A DNA stretch of 64,000 nt from Candidatus Planktophila limnetica (GTDB lineage Bacteria > Actinomycetota > Actinomycetes > Nanopelagicales > Nanopelagicaceae), in the NCBI RefSeq assembly GCF_002288365.1, contig NZ_CP016782.1:868001-932000 (forward strand), written 5' to 3'. A program made the position numbers and the translations under genes. This document shows positions 52,720 through 63,153 of this stretch, in pieces. The notes under the pieces were generated by a model that saw only the letters and a program-made list of their open reading frames with translations, was not told where the DNA came from and did no database searches. Each line of letters begins with the position of its first letter. Position 1 is the first letter of the stretch.

Positions 52720-53552
52720 CTAGGCAAGAACTGTTTAGCTTTGCCATCTCTGGCAAAGGCCATCAGCGTTAATCCAAATTCGTGGGCAAGATCTATTGCT
52801 AAAGAAGTTGGCGCACTCACACCAACGAGTGCTGAAACACCTGCGGCAACTGATTTTTGAATGATTTCATAACCAACGCGGCCTGAAACAACAACCGTCC
52901 AATTAGATAGCGGTAAATCCCCTGCCATCAGGGCTGCTCCAATGATTTTATCCACTGCATTATGGCGACCAACATCTTCTCGAACATAAACGGCCTTGCC
53001 TTCTGGATTCACAAGTGCTGCGGCGTGTAATCCACCTGTCTTCGAAAAGATTGCTTGGCGGCCATCTAAAAGCGCTGTCATGCCAGCTAATTCAGATAAT
53101 GAATGCTTTGTTGGCGCGACCTTTTTAATTCCACGAGCATGCAGGTCTGAAATATTTGTAGAGCCACAGACACCACACGCAGATGTCATAGTGAATCTGC
53201 GCTCTATAGAACGCGGAGGTTTTGGAGCATCTTGAGTGATTTCTGCGATAACAACATTGGCACGTTGTCGTGGTGTGAGGGATCGATCAGCGCACACCTT
53301 CACTTGTATTAGCTCACTTGGATTACTTAAAAATCCTTCACCCCATAGAAAACCTGCAGCAAGTTCGAGGTCAGCACCAGGTGTGCGCATTGTGATGCCG
53401 AGTTGTTCTTCGCTATCGCCTTGCTTTAAACGAATTTCAAGTGGTTCTTCGACTACGACAGAGTCGGAAGAGATGTCTTTCGAATCTGATTTTTGAACCT
53501 TTACTTTTGCAATCGATGAAGGAGGGCTATCTATCTCTTCATCTTTTGACAT
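52716..53552 (-). CDS. fdhD: FdhD, sulfurtransferase needed for formate dehydrogenase
   Basis: 278 residues from the ATG at 53552, which overlaps the choline dehydrogenase end by 14 bases. Family signatures: [13 protein letters not shown], the TSACGVCG cysteine loop (Cys pair that carries sulfur), [29 protein letters not shown] and [17 protein letters not shown]. FdhD transfers sulfur to the molybdenum/tungsten cofactor of formate dehydrogenase. Last gene of the choline-betaine operon. The dehydrogenase itself is not in this window. Confidence 0.94.
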   Translation of the reverse strand: MSKDEEIDSPPSSIAKVKVQKSDSKDISSDSVVVEEPLEIRLKQGDSEEQLGITMRTPGADLELAAGFLWGEGFLSNPSELIQVKVCADRSLTPRQRANVVIAEITQDAPKPPRSIERRFTMTSACGVCGSTNISDLHARGIKKVAPTKHSLSELAGMTALLDGRQAIFSKTGGLHAAALVNPEGKAVYVREDVGRHNAVDKIIGAALMAGDLPLSNWTVVVSGRVGYEIIQKSVAAGVSALVGVSAPTSLAIDLAHEFGLTLMAFARDGKAKQFLPS

Positions 53553-55188
53553 GGCGGTAAAACTCAATATTTTCAGCTGGCAATGGAGTATTGCCAAGAA
53601 TTAAATCTGCAGCCTTTTCTGCAACCATCATCACGGGTGCGTAAATATTTCCGTTTGTGACATATGGGAAAACAGATGCATCAGCAATACGTAGACCATT
53701 TACTCCATGAACCTTCATAGTCTCTGGATCAACAACAGACATTTCATCCGTGCCCATCTTTGCTGTGCAGGATGGATGCAGAGCTGTTTCTGCGTCTTTG
53801 CGTACCCATTCCAGCACTTCTTCATCTGTTGAAACAGATGCACCAGGAGATGTTTCTCCTTCGTTGAAATCATCCATCGCAGGTTGAGTCAAGATATTGC
53901 GAGCAACGCGCACGGCTTCAACCCATTCGCGACGATCTTGATCTGTTGAAAGATAATTAAATTGAATTGCAGGCTTATCAAATGGATTGGTGCTCTTAAT
54001 CTTTAGCCATCCACGTGCATCTGAATACATTGGACCCACGTGTACTTGGTATCCGTGACCACTTGTTGGGCCGCTGCCGTCATAGCGAATTGCAAGAGGT
54101 AGGAAGTGAAACATCAAGTTTGGATAAGCAACATCTTCATTGCTTCGTGTAAAGCCACCTGCTTCAAATTGATTAGTAGCACCTGGGCCTTTTCTAAAAA
54201 ATAACCATGCTGCGCCAATAAATGGACGGCGCCACATTTGTGTGATGGGTTGTTGTGTTACAGGCTGCTTGCACTTGTACTGAACATACACCTCAAGGTG
54301 ATCTTGTAAATTAGCACCCACACCAGGCAAATGCTTAATAACTTTAATCCCAAGCTTTGAGAGATCTTCTTGGTTGCCGATACCCGATAATTGCAAAACT
54401 TGTGGGGTATTAATTGCTCCACCACATAAAATAACTTCCTTAGATGTAAAGGTGTGTTTCTTGCCCTTGATCATTACTTCAACACCAGTAGCAGTTGCGC
54501 CCTCAAATAAAACCTTAGTCACATGCGCTCTAGTTTTAAGCGTGAGGTTCTTGCGTTTAAGGACTGGATACAAATATGCACGAGCCGCGCTTAAACGACG
54601 ACCGCGATAGACATTGCGATCAAATGCTGCAAATCCCTCTTGGCGATATCCGTTGACATCATCTGTGCGTGGATATCCCGCCTGCTCTGTAGCCTTAAAG
54701 AAGGCAGCAAAGAGGGGACCTTTAACTGGTCCGCGTTCTAATTTAAGTGGGCCACTATCTCCACGAAATGGATTCTTTGGATCTGCTAAACAATTCTCTA
54801 ACTTTTTAAAATATGGCAAGCAGTGCGCGTAATCCCAATTGTGCATACCTTGATCTTTAGACCAGCGCTCGTAATCGAGCGCGTTTCCACGTTGCCAGAT
54901 CTGACCGTTAATAGAAGATGAACCACCTAAAACTTTTCCACGTGCGTGATAAATCTTGCGACCATTCATAAATGGTTCTGGCTCGGATTCATACATCCAG
55001 TCATAGAACTTGCTGCCAATGGGAAAGGCCAGCGCTGCCGGCATATGGATAAATACATCCCACTTGTAATCACGGCGCCCAGCTTCTAGAACTAAAACTT
55101 TATGTGCAGGATTTTCACTGAGGCGATTTGCCAGCGCACAACCTGCTGAACCACCACCAACGATGATGTAGTCATACTGCGCACTCAT
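53539..55188 (-). CDS. betA: GMC oxidoreductase, choline dehydrogenase-like
   Basis: 549 residues. FAD loop [22 protein letters not shown] signature [15 protein letters not shown], second signature [15 protein letters not shown], and the C-terminal HPSCTAKMG (catalytic His) ... ITNGN-like [11 protein letters not shown]. Typical BetA size. Oxidises choline to betaine aldehyde. Lies downstream of the betaine binding-protein gene and its terminator, so it may have its own promoter. The FdhD gene follows with a 14-base overlap. Confidence 0.9.
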   Translation of the reverse strand: MSAQYDYIIVGGGSAGCALANRLSENPAHKVLVLEAGRRDYKWDVFIHMPAALAFPIGSKFYDWMYESEPEPFMNGRKIYHARGKVLGGSSSINGQIWQRGNALDYERWSKDQGMHNWDYAHCLPYFKKLENCLADPKNPFRGDSGPLKLERGPVKGPLFAAFFKATEQAGYPRTDDVNGYRQEGFAAFDRNVYRGRRLSAARAYLYPVLKRKNLTLKTRAHVTKVLFEGATATGVEVMIKGKKHTFTSKEVILCGGAINTPQVLQLSGIGNQEDLSKLGIKVIKHLPGVGANLQDHLEVYVQYKCKQPVTQQPITQMWRRPFIGAAWLFFRKGPGATNQFEAGGFTRSNEDVAYPNLMFHFLPLAIRYDGSGPTSGHGYQVHVGPMYSDARGWLKIKSTNPFDKPAIQFNYLSTDQDRREWVEAVRVARNILTQPAMDDFNEGETSPGASVSTDEEVLEWVRKDAETALHPSCTAKMGTDEMSVVDPETMKVHGVNGLRIADASVFPYVTNGNIYAPVMMVAEKAADLILGNTPLPAENIEFYRHVKR

Positions 55189-55205
55189 GGCTAAAAGTCT
55201 ACTAA

Positions 55206-55251
55206 TAAAACAAGGCCCTTACCCAGTGAGTTCCACCGAGTAAGGGCCTTG
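55206..55251 (-). terminator. Terminator/hairpin after the glycine-betaine binding protein
   Basis: CAAGGCCCTTAC (55211-55222) and its complement (55240-55251) make a perfect 12-bp stem; inner bases continue it to 18 bp with two wobble pairs and a 5-nt loop. A T-rich tail (TTTTATT) follows on the minus strand. Confidence 0.85.
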
Positions 55252-55270
55252 CTTCTTAGGATGTTTTTAC

Positions 55271-56233
55271 TTACTTACCAAGCCATGAAGCAACAGTGTC
55301 AGGATTAGCAGCAATCCACTTCTTCGCTGCTTCTTCTGCTGTCATTCCGCCTTCAAGATCGGCTGCTACACCATTTTGATCAGCATTAGTCCACGAGAAG
55401 TTCTTTACAAGTGAAGTAAATGAATCATTAGCATCGTTGAGCTTCTTAGAGATCAACTTCTGAAGTGGTGTTGATGGGTAGTCAGTTAAACCACTTGCCG
55501 CTGCTGGATCGCTCCAGTCATTAGCAGGGAACTTAACGCGAGCTGCCTCAAGTGTTGGAAGCTTTGAGTGAAGTGTCCAAGGCTGCCATGCATAACCAAT
55601 AAATGGTGTCTTGTTAGCTTCAGCCTTAAGGAAACCGTCAACTAGAGCAGCTTCTGAACCAGAGAAGATAACTTTGAAGTTTAACTTGTTAGCAGAAACC
55701 ATCTTTTCACCGACGGTTGTGTAACCAGTTGGGCCTTCAAACCATGCACCCTTGCCACCTGAATCTGCAGTCTTAAACATGGCTGCATACTTGTTCAAGT
55801 TCTTTGAATCAGTGATGTCTGGATACTTTTCAACCATCCATGGAGCGACATACATACCGATAATTCCAATGTTTCCGTTTTCGCCAGCTTCAACTACAGC
55901 TCCGCGATCAGCCCACTCCTGCCAGCGTCCGCCGCCCCAATCTTCGATAAGGACATCGATAGTTCCGGCTTCCATTGCGTCATAAGTGACTGGACCTTCT
56001 TCTAGAGTTGTCTGAGTAATTGTGCAACCCAATTCTTGCTTTGCAACTTCTGCAAGAACCTGTGCTGAAGCTGTGTAACCGCCCCATGCGTGCATTGCGA
56101 TTGCGTAAGAACCGCATTCTCCTGATCCTTCGCTTGCAGAATCATTAACGCTGCTGCTACAACCTGAAAGGACTAGCGCTGTTGCAATTGCTGCGGTAGC
56201 AAGTGCCGAACGGCGACCGAGTAGTGATTTCAT
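55271..56233 (-). CDS. proX: Glycine betaine-type ABC substrate-binding lipoprotein
   Basis: 320 residues. Lipobox LSGC, lipidated Cys at residue 25. The OpuAC-type core: EDWGGGRWQEWADRGAVVEAGENGNIGIIGMYVAPWMVE and FIGYAWQPWTLHSKLP carry the tryptophans that cage quaternary amines. GGAGGG precedes the ATG at 56233. It is placed after the permease and before choline dehydrogenase, and is followed by a strong terminator. Confidence 0.9.
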   Translation of the reverse strand: MKSLLGRRSALATAAIATALVLSGCSSSVNDSASEGSGECGSYAIAMHAWGGYTASAQVLAEVAKQELGCTITQTTLEEGPVTYDAMEAGTIDVLIEDWGGGRWQEWADRGAVVEAGENGNIGIIGMYVAPWMVEKYPDITDSKNLNKYAAMFKTADSGGKGAWFEGPTGYTTVGEKMVSANKLNFKVIFSGSEAALVDGFLKAEANKTPFIGYAWQPWTLHSKLPTLEAARVKFPANDWSDPAAASGLTDYPSTPLQKLISKKLNDANDSFTSLVKNFSWTNADQNGVAADLEGGMTAEEAAKKWIAANPDTVASWLGK

Positions 56234-56322
56234 TAACCCTCCTAAAGAGTTTTATGTATTGCGTAAAGCCTAGGGCTGCGATGGTGCTAGCACTAGTACT
56301 TTTGGGGGCTATTTCGCAGATG

Positions 56323-58251
56323 TTATGAGGAGCGACGGGCGCCGGCTTGCATAATCCGGTCGAAAATAACGCCTAGAAGCAAGATGGCAACACCTGCAAT
56401 CAGGCCCTTGCCCTGAAGCTCTGGCTTGGAGTTACCAGCGATTACCAAGTAACCCAGACCACCCGCACCAACGAAGCCACCAATGACAACTACAGCCAAG
56501 ACATAGATCAGACCTTGATTGGTTGCAAGCAAAATAGTTTTCCTTGCAGCAGGCAATTGCACCTTGGTAATAATCTGGCGCGCTGTAGAGCCTGCAGCGG
56601 TTGCCGCTTCAATGAGTGCATGTGGAACTGCGCGGATACCTTCGCTCACAATCTTTACAACAACTGGAATGGAATAGACGATGCCAGTTGCAATGGCAGT
56701 AAAGCGAGTAGGACCAAATAAACCTAACATCGGCACTAAATACACAAATGCGGGAAGGGTTTGTCCGGCATCAAGGAATGGACGCAATACCTTCTCTGCT
56801 CGATCGCTGCGACCTGTCCAAATACCAAGTGCCAGACCGATAATCATTGTGAGCATGCACCCAACAATTGTCTGAGTAAGCGTCAACATTGCTTCATACC
56901 AAAGACCGGATACAACAATCGCCATTGCTAGAAAGAAAGCCAAGATTGCAGTTCTTGTTCCGCCAATAATGATGGCGAGTGCCACAATCATTCCCACTGT
57001 TACATACCAAGGGGATGCAGCAAGTTGTGTTTCTAATGGATTGAGAATGGAATAGGAGATTAAATCTTTAAAGCCAACGGTAAAGATTGTGAGGTTTTCT
57101 AAAATCCAAGCCGTTGCACTATTAGTAACCTTTGCCACTTGCGGTGCAATGGTGAATTCTTTTGGCCAAACCGCTGCCCACAACATTGTGCGAGACATAA
57201 AGACAGATACAACTGCAAGAATTGCCGCAACTATTAATGTGATGCGCTTTGTCTTAATCTGCTTTTCAGTCGCTGGAACAAATGAATCTTGGCGCTTAGC
57301 TGCAGCGCTAGTGCTGCGATCAAGCAAAATCGCTAAGAAAACTACGGCAAAGCCGGCCACAAAGCCCTGCCCAACGTTTCGGATAATCAAGGCCTCAATA
57401 ACTGGTTTACCAAGTCCAGGTGCACCAATGAGAGCGGCGATCACTACGAATGAAACCGCAGCCATCACTGTTTGATTAATACCAAGCACAATCATCTGCT
57501 TTGCCATGGGAACTTGAACTTTGGATAATTTCTGCATCTGCGTCGATCCCATTGACTCAGCAGCTTCAACGGGAGATTGGTTCAAATTTCTAATCGCATG
57601 GCTTGTAATACGAATTGCGATTGGAATGGAATAGATCATCGTTGCAATCGTTGCTGAAGCCGCACCAATCATAAAGACCAGTGCGATTGGTGCCATATAA
57701 ACTAGGGTCGGCAAAATCTGAGCTAAATCGAGAAAGGGCGTAAATATTTTTAAGACCCGATCTGATAAACCTGCCCAGATTCCAAGCGGGATTCCTATTG
57801 CTAATGAAAGAAGTACTGCAGCCAAAGTCATTGCAATGGAGTCCATAGTGAATTGCCACATTCCCAGTGCGCCGCAGGCAACTAGAAGTGAAACTGATAA
57901 GAGCGCGGTTCGCCATTGGCTCGTTGCATAAACTGCAAAGGCAACAATGGCAACTACACCTAACCAGCCAATGATTGGAATAACTGAGTTTGGTGCAGGA
58001 ACTGCAATGAGATTTCTGATCATCTGGACAAAGCCATCAATTGCCCCACGAATCGGATTGAAAAAATAAATGAAAGCAGGGCTCTCTGTTCTATTTCCCC
58101 GAAGATCCAAGGCTTTTTCGCCAACAAATTTGGTGAATGCAGTGTTCTCATAGGTGGCAATCTGCAATGTGTGTGTGCCATTGAGTAATCGGCCCAGCAA
58201 AATCCACACTGTTACTGAGGCAAGAAGTAGATAGGACTTACGAATCTTCAT
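56323..58251 (-). CDS. proW: Fused double-domain glycine betaine ABC permease
   Basis: 642 residues, about twice the usual ProW. Two homologous permease halves: the first (about 130-325) has LDSIAMTLAAVLLSLAIGIP and EAAESMGSTQMQKLSKVQVP; the second (about 455-640) has LTQTIVGCMLTMIIGLALGI and EAATAAGSTARQIITKVQLP, the two EAA loops. The protein probably forms the whole membrane channel alone. Its ATG shares one base with the ProV stop (TAATG). A 90-base gap precedes proX. Confidence 0.9.
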   Translation of the reverse strand: MKIRKSYLLLASVTVWILLGRLLNGTHTLQIATYENTAFTKFVGEKALDLRGNRTESPAFIYFFNPIRGAIDGFVQMIRNLIAVPAPNSVIPIIGWLGVVAIVAFAVYATSQWRTALLSVSLLVACGALGMWQFTMDSIAMTLAAVLLSLAIGIPLGIWAGLSDRVLKIFTPFLDLAQILPTLVYMAPIALVFMIGAASATIATMIYSIPIAIRITSHAIRNLNQSPVEAAESMGSTQMQKLSKVQVPMAKQMIVLGINQTVMAAVSFVVIAALIGAPGLGKPVIEALIIRNVGQGFVAGFAVVFLAILLDRSTSAAAKRQDSFVPATEKQIKTKRITLIVAAILAVVSVFMSRTMLWAAVWPKEFTIAPQVAKVTNSATAWILENLTIFTVGFKDLISYSILNPLETQLAASPWYVTVGMIVALAIIIGGTRTAILAFFLAMAIVVSGLWYEAMLTLTQTIVGCMLTMIIGLALGIWTGRSDRAEKVLRPFLDAGQTLPAFVYLVPMLGLFGPTRFTAIATGIVYSIPVVVKIVSEGIRAVPHALIEAATAAGSTARQIITKVQLPAARKTILLATNQGLIYVLAVVVIGGFVGAGGLGYLVIAGNSKPELQGKGLIAGVAILLLGVIFDRIMQAGARRSS

Positions 58252-59279
58252 TAAGCGCCACCAGAAATTAACCGCAATACATCCTCACTAGAGACAATCC
58301 CAAGGGCAGTGCCATTGTCATTGACCCGTACTGGTTTGTGGGATTGCAAAATTACTTGCGCGGCATCGCGAATGATCGTGTTGGCTGCAAGTTCAGGTCC
58401 ATCGGTTGCATCACCTGGCCCAGCTTTTCTAGCTAAGTGCTTCAAAGTCAGAACATGAGACTTAGCGATATCGCGCACGAAGTTAGCAACGTATTCATCG
58501 GCTGGGTTTGCGACTAGATCCTCTGGGGTTCCGATTTGAACGATTGCACCATCTCGCATGATTGCAATGCGATCTCCTACCTTTACAGCCTCAGATAAAT
58601 CGTGAGTAATAAAGACCATTGTTTTGCCGAGTTCGTGGTGCAATCGAATAATTTCTTGTTGCATATCACGACGAATAAGTGGATCTAGAGCGCTAAATGG
58701 TTCGTCCAAAAACAACACTTGTGGATCCACGGCAAGGGCGCGAGCTAAACCAACGCGCTGTTGCATACCGCCAGATAGCTGTTCTGGGTAAGCATTGGCA
58801 TAACCTTGCAAGCCAACTAGTTCAATTACTTCGTTCGCGCGCGCATGGCGTGCATCTTTTTTAGCACCATTGATTTCAAGTGAGTAAGCAATGTTGTCGA
58901 TGACTTTTCGATGTGGAAGCAAACCAAAATGCTGGAAAACCATGGAGAAACGAGTCTTACGTAATTCGCGAAGGCGCTTATCATCGACTTTTAAAATGTC
59001 TTCGCCTTCAAATTTCATTTGTCCCTGTGTTGGCTCGATCAGGCGTGTCATGCATCGAACAAGGGTTGACTTACCTGAACCTGAAAGGCCCATCACAACG
59101 AATACTTCGCCGGGTGCTACATCAAATGAAACATCGCGCACTGCAATTGTGTTGCCGGTTTTTGCACGCAAATCTGTGCGAGAGAGTGAGGCATCAGGTG
59201 AACCAATAACTTTTTCAGGATTATTTCCGAAAACTTTCCATACGTTTTGTACAGAAATCATTGGTGCTGCTGAGCTCAT
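58251..59279 (-). CDS. proV: Glycine betaine ABC transporter ATPase with C-terminal CBS-like domain
   Basis: 342 residues from the ATG at 59279, which has AGGAGAG 3 bases upstream; the frame is open further upstream but without a ribosome site. Walker [13 protein letters not shown], signature [16 protein letters not shown], Walker [14 protein letters not shown]. The last ~60 residues ([36 protein letters not shown]) resemble one CBS unit, an osmolarity sensor in OpuA-type systems, here single rather than paired. Confidence 0.9.
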   Translation of the reverse strand: MSSAAPMISVQNVWKVFGNNPEKVIGSPDASLSRTDLRAKTGNTIAVRDVSFDVAPGEVFVVMGLSGSGKSTLVRCMTRLIEPTQGQMKFEGEDILKVDDKRLRELRKTRFSMVFQHFGLLPHRKVIDNIAYSLEINGAKKDARHARANEVIELVGLQGYANAYPEQLSGGMQQRVGLARALAVDPQVLFLDEPFSALDPLIRRDMQQEIIRLHHELGKTMVFITHDLSEAVKVGDRIAIMRDGAIVQIGTPEDLVANPADEYVANFVRDIAKSHVLTLKHLARKAGPGDATDGPELAANTIIRDAAQVILQSHKPVRVNDNGTALGIVSSEDVLRLISGGA

Positions 59280-59287
59280 GTACTCTC

Positions 59288-60769
59288 CTAAGAAGGATCG
59301 GCGAACCATCCAGAACGCGCAGGCTTATTGTTGGTCCAAATGTGTTTAATTTCAAGGTATTCATCCAAACCGGCCTCACCTAATTCGCGGCCGACGCCTG
59401 ATGCTTTAAATCCGCCCCACTCTGCCTGCGGACGATATGGGCCGAAATCATTGACCCAGATAGTTCCGTGACGAAGCGCTGCGGCCACACGATCAGCGAT
59501 TTTTTTATCATCACACCACAGTGCACCTGATAATCCATAAATTGTGTCATTGCCAAGTGCGATTGCTTCATCAACGCTTTCAAAAGTTTCAATTGTCATA
59601 ATCGGACCAAATGATTCATCCTGAACGCACTTCATCTTCGATAAGCAGTTATCAATTACTGTTGGTGGGAAATACCAGCCTTTATTGAGATCTTCACGAT
59701 CGATGCGAGAGCCACCGACCAAAATAGTTGCACCATCTTTTTCAGCATCGTGCATATATGCCTCAACTTTGCCCAGGTGCTCTTTGCTAATTAGTGGCCC
59801 AGTTTCTGTACGTGGATCTTCTGGTCCGCCAACATAAATAGCTTTTGCACGGCGCACGATTTCTGCAACAACTCTGTCATGAATAGATTTTTCAACCAGC
59901 ACGCGGGTACCGGCAGAACAGACCTGGCCTGAGTGCAAAAAGGCTCCTGTGACTGCATTATCAATTGCTGCATCAATATTGCTATTTTCAAAAATAATAT
60001 GTGGGTTCTTACCGCCAAGTTCGAGCGCAACTTTCTTAACTGTTTGCGCCGCAGTTGCCATGATGCGACGGCCTGTAACTAAGCCACCGGTGAATGAGAC
60101 AAGATCAACACGTGGATCTTCCGTCAGCGGTGCACCCGCTGTAGCGCCTGCTCCACAAATTAAGTTTGCAACACCTTGTGGTAATCCTGCTTCTTCTAAT
60201 AACTTCATTAAATGAATCGCAGTAGATGGTGATAACTCACTTGGTTTAACAATGAATGAGCATCCTGCAACAAGTGCGGGTGCGACTTTCCATGAAATTT
60301 GCAGTAGCGGATAGTTCCAAGGGCCAATCAGTGCGCATACTCCGACTGCTTCGTGGGTGATGACACTTGAGATGTTATCGGCGCCCACATCTACTTTGCG
60401 ATCTTTTAGCTTTAAACCAAGGGCAGCAAAGTGGCGAAATGTGGCTTCAATATCTGCCATGTCATAACGTGTTTCAACCATGCGCTTGCCTGTATCGCGT
60501 GTTTCAAGGGATGCAAGGATTTCTGCATCGCGCTTGATTAAGTCTGCAACTTTTTCAACGAGTGCACATCGATCTTTCATCGACCACGATGCATAGACGC
60601 CTGAATCAAAAGAATCGCGCGCAGCTTTGATTGCATCTCGTGTATCAGCCGCGGTTGCTTCTGAAACTGTGGCAACTACAGAGTTATCGTGCGGACTCCT
60701 GATCTCACGTACTGCTCCATCAGATGATGCAACCCATGCACCATTTATATAGAGCGTACTTTCAGGCAT
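59288..60769 (-). CDS. betB: Betaine aldehyde dehydrogenase
   Basis: 493 residues. Motifs: [38 protein letters not shown] (catalytic Glu), [16 protein letters not shown] (catalytic Cys) and [12 protein letters not shown]. Typical BetB-like layout. Second step of choline to glycine betaine. Starts 3 bases after the methyltransferase stop and ends 8 bases before the ProV gene, so it belongs to the same operon. Confidence 0.9.
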   Translation of the reverse strand: MPESTLYINGAWVASSDGAVREIRSPHDNSVVATVSEATAADTRDAIKAARDSFDSGVYASWSMKDRCALVEKVADLIKRDAEILASLETRDTGKRMVETRYDMADIEATFRHFAALGLKLKDRKVDVGADNISSVITHEAVGVCALIGPWNYPLLQISWKVAPALVAGCSFIVKPSELSPSTAIHLMKLLEEAGLPQGVANLICGAGATAGAPLTEDPRVDLVSFTGGLVTGRRIMATAAQTVKKVALELGGKNPHIIFENSNIDAAIDNAVTGAFLHSGQVCSAGTRVLVEKSIHDRVVAEIVRRAKAIYVGGPEDPRTETGPLISKEHLGKVEAYMHDAEKDGATILVGGSRIDREDLNKGWYFPPTVIDNCLSKMKCVQDESFGPIMTIETFESVDEAIALGNDTIYGLSGALWCDDKKIADRVAAALRHGTIWVNDFGPYRPQAEWGGFKASGVGRELGEAGLDEYLEIKHIWTNNKPARSGWFADPS

Positions 60770-60772
60770 GTA

Positions 60773-62212
60773 CTAAGCGTCTAGTTCTGATTTGCGCTTT
60801 GCAACAAATTCAGTGAGTTCGGCTAGAACTTGAGCATCCATCTCTGGCTTTTCATACTCTTCTAGCTTCTTCTTCCAAATCTCTTCAGCGCGTGCGCGAG
60901 TATCTTTTGCACCAAGGCGCATCCAACGCTCGTAGTTATCGCTATTTGTTAAGAATGGACGATAGAAGCAATCGCGGAAGCGATCCATTGTGTGAGCCGC
61001 TCCTAGGAAGTGGCCGCCATGGCCAACTTCAACGTGAGCATCAAATGCAAGGGATGCCTCATTGAATTCAAGTGGAGTGAATTCAGCCATCAATGATTGC
61101 AAGATTTCGATATCAACTACGAACTTGTCGTATGAAGAAACTAATCCGCCTTCAAGCCATCCGGCTGTGTGCATTACCCAGTTAGTGCCAGATAAAAATG
61201 TTGGCATCATCGTCATCATTGTTTGATACGCAGATTGCGCGTCAACTGTTTGTGATGAGTTCAGGCCGCCACCGCCACGAAATGGCAGGTTAAGCGAACG
61301 TGCGATTTGGCCAGTGCAGAGAAGTCCGATTCCGGACTCTGGTGTTCCAAATTGTGGTGAACCAGATTGCATATCAATATTTGAAAGAAATGAACCAAAT
61401 ACAACAGGTGCACCTGGGCGAACAAGTTGAACCAAAGCAATAGCAACAAGTGCTTCTGCCATTTGCTGGGCAAGTGTTGCAGGAATTGTTACAGGGCTCA
61501 TTGCACCCATCAGTAAGAATGGTGTTGTTACAACAGGCTGACCGGCCAATGCGTATTCGCGCATTGAGTCCAACATACGATCATCCCAGCGAAGTGGAGA
61601 GTTGCAGTTAACCAATGAAATAAGCGCTGGAGTCTCCTCGATTGCTGCGCGACCACCATGAATAATTTCGGCCATACGAATAACATCTTTCGCATTTTCG
61701 TGAGTTACAACGTTACCCATAAAGAATTTGTCAGTAAGAGTTGCAGCTGCAAATGCCATATCTAAGTGGCGTGAATCAAGTGATAAATCATTTGGTTCTG
61801 TTACAACGCCGCCGACAGAATCAAGTGCGTCAAATGATTGTGACAATCGGCAGAAGTTTTCATAATCAGCAAAAGAACCATCACGGCGAACATCGCCTTC
61901 ACGCACAAATGGTGGGCCATAGACAGCACCGAAAACCATGGAGTCGCCACCAATATGAACATTGTTCTTTGGATTGCGAGCGCGCAGATCAAATTCGCGC
62001 GGAGCTTTTGCAACTTGCTTCATTACCCAATCAGGATCGAACTTAACGGTTTCACCAGAGACTTCTTGTCCAGCCTCGCGCAACATGTCCACTGCCCATG
62101 GCGATGCGAATTCAATGCCAATTTCAGAGACGATACGACGCCAACCTGCGTGCAGCGTTGCCATGGATTCTTGACTCAATATGTCATAACGCGGCATTTT
62201 GTTCTGGAACAC
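60773..62212 (-). CDS. MttB-family corrinoid methyltransferase (non-pyrrolysine, glycine betaine-type)
   Basis: 479 residues from a GTG at 62212 (the ATG at 62197 is also possible). It has the trimethylamine methyltransferase fold: LHAGWRRIVSEIGIEFASPWAVDML, GDSMVFGAVYGPPFVREGDVR, DSVGGVVTEPNDLSL, GSFLSNIDMQSGSPQFGTPE and AHTMDRFRDCFYRPFL. No in-frame TAG, so it is the pyrrolysine-lacking type, some of which demethylate glycine betaine rather than trimethylamine. First gene of the choline-betaine operon; the partner corrinoid protein is at 63150. Substrate glycine betaine is inferred from the neighbours. Confidence 0.88.
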   Translation of the reverse strand: MFQNKMPRYDILSQESMATLHAGWRRIVSEIGIEFASPWAVDMLREAGQEVSGETVKFDPDWVMKQVAKAPREFDLRARNPKNNVHIGGDSMVFGAVYGPPFVREGDVRRDGSFADYENFCRLSQSFDALDSVGGVVTEPNDLSLDSRHLDMAFAAATLTDKFFMGNVVTHENAKDVIRMAEIIHGGRAAIEETPALISLVNCNSPLRWDDRMLDSMREYALAGQPVVTTPFLLMGAMSPVTIPATLAQQMAEALVAIALVQLVRPGAPVVFGSFLSNIDMQSGSPQFGTPESGIGLLCTGQIARSLNLPFRGGGGLNSSQTVDAQSAYQTMMTMMPTFLSGTNWVMHTAGWLEGGLVSSYDKFVVDIEILQSLMAEFTPLEFNEASLAFDAHVEVGHGGHFLGAAHTMDRFRDCFYRPFLTNSDNYERWMRLGAKDTRARAEEIWKKKLEEYEKPEMDAQVLAELTEFVAKRKSELDA

Positions 62213-62274
62213 GGTGGTGACCTTTCAGATCAGTAAATCTTTCATGGGTAATTCAACTCTATTGTGCGTGGCTC

Positions 62275-62304
62275 TTGACCGAGTACACGCCACGAGAATA
62301 CGCT
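62275..62304 (+). promoter_or_regulatory. Candidate promoter of the IclR-corrinoid operon
   Basis: TTGACC (62275-62280) and TACGCT (62299-62304) with an 18-base spacer fit a sigma-70 promoter. Predicted initiation falls at about 62310, on the edge of the operator. Confidence 0.4.
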
Positions 62305-62310
62305 AGGAAC

Positions 62311-62328
62311 ATGGAACAAGGGTTCCAT
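62311..62328. promoter_or_regulatory. Candidate IclR-type operator
   Basis: ATGGAAC-AAGG-GTTCCAT is a perfect 7+7 inverted repeat with a 4-base spacer, in the style of IclR-family sites (TGGAA...TTCCA). It lies 27 bases upstream of the IclR start codon and 98 upstream of the divergent MttB start, suited to control both. Confidence 0.6.
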
Positions 62329-62355
62329 ATGGTGAAACAGTTTCGGGAGGGCGCA

Positions 62356-63153
62356 ATGGGCAAATCCGAATTAACAACTGGCACGCAAGCAATTGATCGC
62401 GCCACTGCGCTGCTCTCTGATGTCTTGCAATCACAGACTCCACCACTTCTTGGTTCACTTGCACGTGCACATGACATTCCTAAATCAACAACATCTCGCA
62501 TTCTTGGCGCCCTCGAACGCGCCGGACTTGTACAACGCGATCGAAACGGTGCTTTCTTAGCCGGACAAGTTCTTACATCTTTTGCACGCGAACAAAACCA
62601 AGATTCTGTTCTAGTCACTCGTATGCGCGCAGTTCTTGAATCACTCTCTGAACAAACTGGTGAGACAGCAAATTTGGCAGTTCCGGGTAATGGTTTCATT
62701 AATCTTCTTGACCAGGTTGATGGGCAATATCTATTAGGTGCCACGAACTGGATTGGCAAGCAAGTTCCTTATCACGCATCCGCACTCGGCAAAGTTTTGC
62801 TCGCTTACTCTGCCGTGACTATCTCTGCGGGTCGACTAGAGCGCCTAACAGATAAGACAATTACTTCTCGCACACGTTTGCTAGAAGAGTTAGAAGAAGT
62901 ACGTCGTCGTGGATTTGCAATTATTAGTGATGAATTAGAAGTTGGACTAGTTGCAGTTGCCGCCCCTATCCGCGAACAAGATGGTCGGGTTGTTGGAGCA
63001 ATATCTGTTTCAGGTCCATCTACTCGCCTGAACAATAAAGAACTTATTCGAATTGGAGATCTCATCGTCTCTGAAATCGATGCAGTACAAGCACGTAGTA
63101 AGAAAAAACCCCAGATGCCTAATCAAAAAATAGGAAAGGTCGGCGCAGCATGA
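62356..63153 (+). CDS. IclR-family transcriptional regulator
   Basis: 265 residues from the ATG at 62356, chosen for GGGAGG 6 bases upstream; in-frame ATGs at 62311 and 62329 overlap the operator and are less likely. N-terminal winged HTH (IDRATALLSDVLQSQTPPLLGSLARAHDIPKSTTSRILGALERAGLV), then the IclR effector domain (LGKVLLAYS, RGFAIISDELEVGLVAVAAPI). Divergent from the MttB operon and overlapping the corrinoid gene by 4 bases, so it probably controls both in response to betaine or a derivative. Confidence 0.9.
   Translation: MGKSELTTGTQAIDRATALLSDVLQSQTPPLLGSLARAHDIPKSTTSRILGALERAGLVQRDRNGAFLAGQVLTSFAREQNQDSVLVTRMRAVLESLSEQTGETANLAVPGNGFINLLDQVDGQYLLGATNWIGKQVPYHASALGKVLLAYSAVTISAGRLERLTDKTITSRTRLLEELEEVRRRGFAIISDELEVGLVAVAAPIREQDGRVVGAISVSGPSTRLNNKELIRIGDLIVSEIDAVQARSKKKPQMPNQKIGKVGAA

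Noticed and set aside
60773-62212. Possibility that the MttB-type enzyme uses pyrrolysine
   Set aside because: The 479-residue frame has no internal TAG, and the full family length is read without a stop, so it is the non-pyrrolysine type.
62275-62355. Longer IclR start upstream of 62356
   Set aside because: In-frame ATGs at 62311 and 62329 would place coding sequence over the palindromic operator, whereas GGGAGG is ideally placed for the ATG at 62356.
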